From assembly GCA_004212795.1 (NCBI GenBank), contig SHBR01000002.1, forward strand, positions 1 through 64,000: DNA of 64,000 nucleotides, in the 5' to 3' direction. A model generated the notes under the pieces. It made no database searches. It worked only from the letters and a program-made list of their open reading frames with translations, and was not told the origin of the DNA. This DNA comes from Candidatus Thioglobus sp. GTDB taxonomy: Bacteria; Pseudomonadota; Gammaproteobacteria; Arenicellales; UBA868. Both the position numbers and the translations under genes were made by a program. Below, piece by piece: positions 60,172 through 64,000 of this stretch (position 1 is the first letter of the stretch; each line of letters begins with the position of its first letter).

Positions 60172-61812
60172 ATGAACGATCCTTTACTCGAAATCCGAAA
60201 TCTTCAGATCGATGGTGAAAGCGATGAGATTTGGCATGAGATCATCAAGGGAATTGACCTCAATCTTGATCGAGGCGAAGTGTTGGGCCTTATCGGGGAA
60301 TCGGGTGCCGGCAAGTCTACGCTTGGCCTCGCCGCCATGAATTTTGTCAGGCCCGGTTGCCGTATTCGAGGGGGTTCCATTCGTTTCGATGGTCAAGAGC
60401 TTACTGAGCAATCTGAATTAACCTTAAGAAAATTAAGGGGTGTGCGTATTGCCTACGTTGCCCAAAGCGCGGCAGCCTCCTTTAACCCTGCCCACCAACT
60501 GATCGATCAATTCTCTGAAATTCCTGTGGTTCATGGCGTTAAAAGTCGGCGCGAGGCAGAGAAAGACGCCAAGGATCTTTACAGTCGAGTCCTGCTCCCA
60601 GATCCCGACGGTATTGGCTATCGCTACCCGCATCAGGTGTCGGGGGGGCAATTGCAGCGAGCCATGACCGCAATGGCATTATCCTGTCGGCCCGACCTCA
60701 TTATTTTCGACGAACCCACCACCGCGCTCGACGTCACAACACAAATTGAAGTCCTTACGACCATCCGGGATATTGTGCGCGAATTCAACACGGCCGCCAT
60801 TTATATTTCTCATGACCTTGCAGTTGTCGCTCAGATGGCTGATCGGATCATGGTGTTGCGCTATGGCGAGTTAGTCGAGGAAGCAACAACCCGCGAGATG
60901 ATGTCGAGCCCCAAAATGGAATACACAAAGTCATTATGGGCTGTTCGATCATTCAAAAAAGAAGCTGAGACGGTCGCAAGCGCGATGAGCCCAGTAGTCA
61001 AGGTGAATAGCGTAACCGCAGGATACGGATCAGAAGATATTCTCAAAGAGGTTTCTTTTGAAATTCATCGCGGACAAACGGTGGCCATCGTAGGTGAATC
61101 CGGGAGCGGAAAAAGCACGGCAGCGCGAGTCATTACGGGGTTGCTCCCGCCCCGCGTGGGCGATATTCAACTTAACGGCAAAATTCTGCCCAAAAGTTTT
61201 AAGGCACGAAACAAAGAGCAACTGCGCCATGTACAAATGATCTACCAGATGGCGGATACCGCGCTTAATCCACGCCAGCGTATTCGCAATATCATTGGCC
61301 GACCGCTGACCTTTTATCTGGGTCTTACCGGAAAACAAAAGGAAGCGCGCATTCGGGAACTCTTGTCACTGATCGAACTTGAACCCGATCTTTATATCGA
61401 CCGTTTTCCAGATGAACTCTCCGGCGGACAGAAGCAAAGGGTGAGTATCGCGCGCGCACTTGCAGCGGAGCCAGAGTTCATTATCTGCGACGAAGTCACA
61501 TCAGCGCTAGACCAACTGGTTGCCGAGGGCATTCTACGGCTATTGGATCGCCTACAGCGGGAGTTCAACCTTGCCTATATGTTTATCACGCACGATCTTG
61601 CCACGGTCAAAGCCATTGCTGATAACGTTGTAGTGATGCTGCAGGGCAAGATTGTTGAGCAAGGCTCAAAAACAGAAATATTTTCACCGCCACACCATGA
61701 CTATACCGAACTCCTATTGTCCTCAGTGCCTGAAATGGACCCCGACTGGCTTAACGAACTAATTGCCCATCGTGAGAAACATGGCGTAATGTCTTCGACA
61801 TCAATCTCCTGA
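60172..61812 (+). CDS. Fused dual ABC ATP-binding protein (DppD-DppF type)
   Basis: Two Walker A motifs (GESGAGKST, GESGSGKST) and two signatures (VSGGQLQRAM, LSGGQKQRVS). Confidence 0.95.
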   Translation: MNDPLLEIRNLQIDGESDEIWHEIIKGIDLNLDRGEVLGLIGESGAGKSTLGLAAMNFVRPGCRIRGGSIRFDGQELTEQSELTLRKLRGVRIAYVAQSAAASFNPAHQLIDQFSEIPVVHGVKSRREAEKDAKDLYSRVLLPDPDGIGYRYPHQVSGGQLQRAMTAMALSCRPDLIIFDEPTTALDVTTQIEVLTTIRDIVREFNTAAIYISHDLAVVAQMADRIMVLRYGELVEEATTREMMSSPKMEYTKSLWAVRSFKKEAETVASAMSPVVKVNSVTAGYGSEDILKEVSFEIHRGQTVAIVGESGSGKSTAARVITGLLPPRVGDIQLNGKILPKSFKARNKEQLRHVQMIYQMADTALNPRQRIRNIIGRPLTFYLGLTGKQKEARIRELLSLIELEPDLYIDRFPDELSGGQKQRVSIARALAAEPEFIICDEVTSALDQLVAEGILRLLDRLQREFNLAYMFITHDLATVKAIADNVVVMLQGKIVEQGSKTEIFSPPHHDYTELLLSSVPEMDPDWLNELIAHREKHGVMSSTSIS

Positions 61813-61868
61813 TTTATCAAAGATCAGTAATCCAAATCCGGCTTTACCCGTCTTTGTCAGGCTGCCTC

Positions 61869-62240
61869 TTATAAGTTTGATGTGTGGAATATTTTTGTCA
61901 CGGTTTCACGAATGTCCCATCTCACTCGCCGACCTTTACGAGTAAAAACGCTATCACCCGCCACACATTCAATCGACGCCTGCCCTTCCATGCTGAGCAT
62001 GACCCGACCAGCCGTTATCGTTTGCAACTCATCTCCCAATTCGTTGCAGTCGAATATACCCGGGGTGCACCGCCAGATCCCCGTTCGAGACAACCCATCT
62101 GGGCTTAAAAAATCAATCCGCCCGGATGCGCTAGGATGACCTGAAACAATTACATAGTCAGAAGCCTCGTTATCAAACGGCCATTCCTCTAGATCATTAA
62201 CATCTAATGTGTTTGGGTAATATTGAAAAGTCACTATCAA
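61869..62240 (-). CDS. Cupin-domain protein (DUF861-like)
   Basis: GIWRCTPGIFDCNE ... TAGRVMLSMEGQASIECVAGDSVFTRKGRRVRWDIRETVTKIF. Confidence 0.75.
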   Translation of the reverse strand: MIVTFQYYPNTLDVNDLEEWPFDNEASDYVIVSGHPSASGRIDFLSPDGLSRTGIWRCTPGIFDCNELGDELQTITAGRVMLSMEGQASIECVAGDSVFTRKGRRVRWDIRETVTKIFHTSNL

Positions 62241-62472
62241 AAAATCTCCGTGAAATTAGCCAAGGCGCGTCTCAAAAACACGATACCATATCGAAAATAA
62301 TCAGTAAGAGTTTATTATTTACAGATCCATTCATTAAAAATGGGCGAGAGCCCACAAAATTTAATCTCTAAGAACGAATCACATTAACCAGAAAAATTAC
62401 GAATATGTCGTTCTATGACTTTTCTCTTTCGGGTTACTTGGTTCAAAATATACCAATCAATCGTAGGCGCTC

Positions 62473-63489
62473 ATGAGTTCAACGGAAAACACGAGTTTTA
62501 ATATTCGGGTGTCATCCACCGATGAGGTGTTTGAGGTTCCGGAAAATCGAACTATTCTTCATGTTTTATATGAGAATGGTTATGAAGTTCCGCTCGACTG
62601 CTCCAATGGCCGTTGCGGAACGTGTCGCACGCGCTATCTCTCTGGCGAGATCGATCATCGAGACACTGTGCTCGAAGACTCTGAGCGTTCCGAGTTTCTA
62701 ACGGTCTGCGTCTCGCGCGCGACTGGCGGAGAAGTCGTTCTTGATCTAGAGCCTCCGGTCGATTCTGCTCAACCCATCACTCGACCCATCGCGGTTGTTA
62801 ACGCGCCGGTGTGTGTTGCATGCCTAAATTGCGTTCGATTCTGCACGTTTGGCGCAGCCAAAATTGATAGTGGTCTGGTGGGGGTTGGCGGGATTCAAGG
62901 TGCCGCGATAGTTGATAAAGACTTATGCACGGGCTGTGGATTATGTGCCGCAGCTTGTCCTACCGGGGCAATCGAAATGAACGTCAATACTCATGACGTT
63001 GTTATTGATGCCATCGACCAGTTCAGTTCCGGACCGGCTTCTCAGCAAAATCAACTGAGTAAGACCCCGAACTCCCTGGTCATTTTTACCTGTCCGCAAT
63101 CTCGGCAGACCACACAAGAAGTTTGCGCTGGTGATTCCCGTACCAAAAAGACCGATGCTGCGACCCATGTTGTTGAAGTCCCCTGTTCCGGACGAGTCGA
63201 TACGCTCCAACTTATGCATGCTTTCGAGAAAGGCGCTGATGGGGTAATGGTGGTCGGGTGTCAGCCCGGGGAGTGTTACTTTAATACCGGAAATTTACAT
63301 GTGAAACAGCGGGTAGACCGTGTGTCACAATGGCTGGATAAATGCGGCCTTCATCATGACCGGGTCATGATGACTCACATCACGCCCGGCGATCACAAGG
63401 GACTTGCCAACGCCATCGACTCACTGGATGAAAAGACTCAAGCGCTCGGATTAACCCCGCTGCATCAAGTCGCGACTGACAGAACATAA
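62473..63489 (+). CDS. Fused iron-sulfur protein: N-terminal plant-type [2Fe-2S], two [4Fe-4S] sites, C-terminal MvhD/FlpD-type domain
   Basis: CSNGRCGTC...C; CVACLNCVRFC; CTGCGLCAAACPTGA; FTCPQSRQ...VPCSGRVDTLQLMHAFEKGADGVMVVGCQPGECYFNTGN. Confidence 0.9.
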   Translation: MSSTENTSFNIRVSSTDEVFEVPENRTILHVLYENGYEVPLDCSNGRCGTCRTRYLSGEIDHRDTVLEDSERSEFLTVCVSRATGGEVVLDLEPPVDSAQPITRPIAVVNAPVCVACLNCVRFCTFGAAKIDSGLVGVGGIQGAAIVDKDLCTGCGLCAAACPTGAIEMNVNTHDVVIDAIDQFSSGPASQQNQLSKTPNSLVIFTCPQSRQTTQEVCAGDSRTKKTDAATHVVEVPCSGRVDTLQLMHAFEKGADGVMVVGCQPGECYFNTGNLHVKQRVDRVSQWLDKCGLHHDRVMMTHITPGDHKGLANAIDSLDEKTQALGLTPLHQVATDRT

Positions 63490-63572
63490 CCTCTTATTCG
63501 AGATGATTAAGTAACTCATATCACCACGCTATTCGACGAACTAGCTCACAAGTAAAATTTTCGAGAAAAATC

Positions 63573-64000
63573 ATGATTGTTGCCGAACAGAAGAAGTTGG
63601 AAGATATTCAGCGAATGCTGAAAGGTAAAAAAAAGGTTCTCACGGTAGGATGCGGAACGTGCGTATCCGTATGTTTTGCCGGAGGACAAAAAGAGTCCAG
63701 CGCAATGGCGGCGACCTTGCGAACGGCGGCAGCGGCTAATGGCGAACAAATCGAAGTTGACGAAGCGACGGTTCAGCGACAGTGCGTGCAAGAGTTTGTA
63801 GCACCACTGGAGGAAAATATAGAGGAATATGACGCTGTATTGTCAATGGCCTGTGGTGTGGGTGTGCAAACACTTGCCGAAAAATATATGGACACCCCAA
63901 TCCTTCCCGGACTCGATACTAACTTTATGGGCCAACCGACCGAACCGGGGGTGTGGGAGGAGCGGTGCGTCGGTTGTGGAAATTGCGTCTTGGAGTACAC
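63573..64000 (+). CDS. MetV-like methylene-THF reductase C-terminal-domain protein, truncated by window end
   Basis: Open + frame from ATG 63573, no stop before 64000 (absent from the ORF track): MIVAEQKKLEDIQRMLKGKKKVLTVGCGTCVSVCFAGGQKESSAMAATLRTAA...MACGVGVQTLAEKY...ERCVGCGNCVLEY. Confidence 0.82.
   Translation, partial: MIVAEQKKLEDIQRMLKGKKKVLTVGCGTCVSVCFAGGQKESSAMAATLRTAAAANGEQIEVDEATVQRQCVQEFVAPLEENIEEYDAVLSMACGVGVQTLAEKYMDTPILPGLDTNFMGQPTEPGVWEERCVGCGNCVLEY

Overview
A 64 kb, gene-dense bacterial chromosomal window, proteobacterial in character, with no rRNA, tRNA, CRISPR array, transposase or phage signature that I could see. The first ~28 kb is mostly housekeeping and transport: S-formylglutathione hydrolase, three DMT-family exporters plus AEC and TauE/SafE carriers, fpr, an ETHE1-rhodanese fusion, three glycan-type glycosyltransferases, upp, a NadR-type kinase, a TPP riboswitch in front of thiBPQ, argB, hsp20 and a YeeE/YedE pair. 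From ~28.7 kb to the end it is a dense catabolic region. (i) 30-37 kb: MmgE/PrpD, enoyl-CoA hydratase, CMD, alpha/beta hydrolase, RidA, ALDH and LLM flavin monooxygenase. (ii) 36.8-43 kb: an L-carnitine dehydrogenase + BKACE unit with CaiD/CaiA-like enzymes and an ADP-forming acyl-CoA synthetase. (iii) 45.5-52.7 kb: a single-strand run with ectoine-degradation-like DoeA, DoeB and EutA homologues, but with two PhyH dioxygenases and two PLP enzymes in place of the usual DoeC/DoeD. (iv) 54-62 kb: two enolase-superfamily enzymes and a complete Dpp/Opp-type ABC importer. (v) 62.5-64 kb: a fused 2Fe-2S / 2x[4Fe-4S] / MvhD-type protein followed by a MetV-like methylene-THF reductase C-terminal-domain protein cut by the window edge. 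The best candidates for something undescribed are (v), (iii) and (i). All functional calls come from reading the protein sequences by eye; no database search was run.
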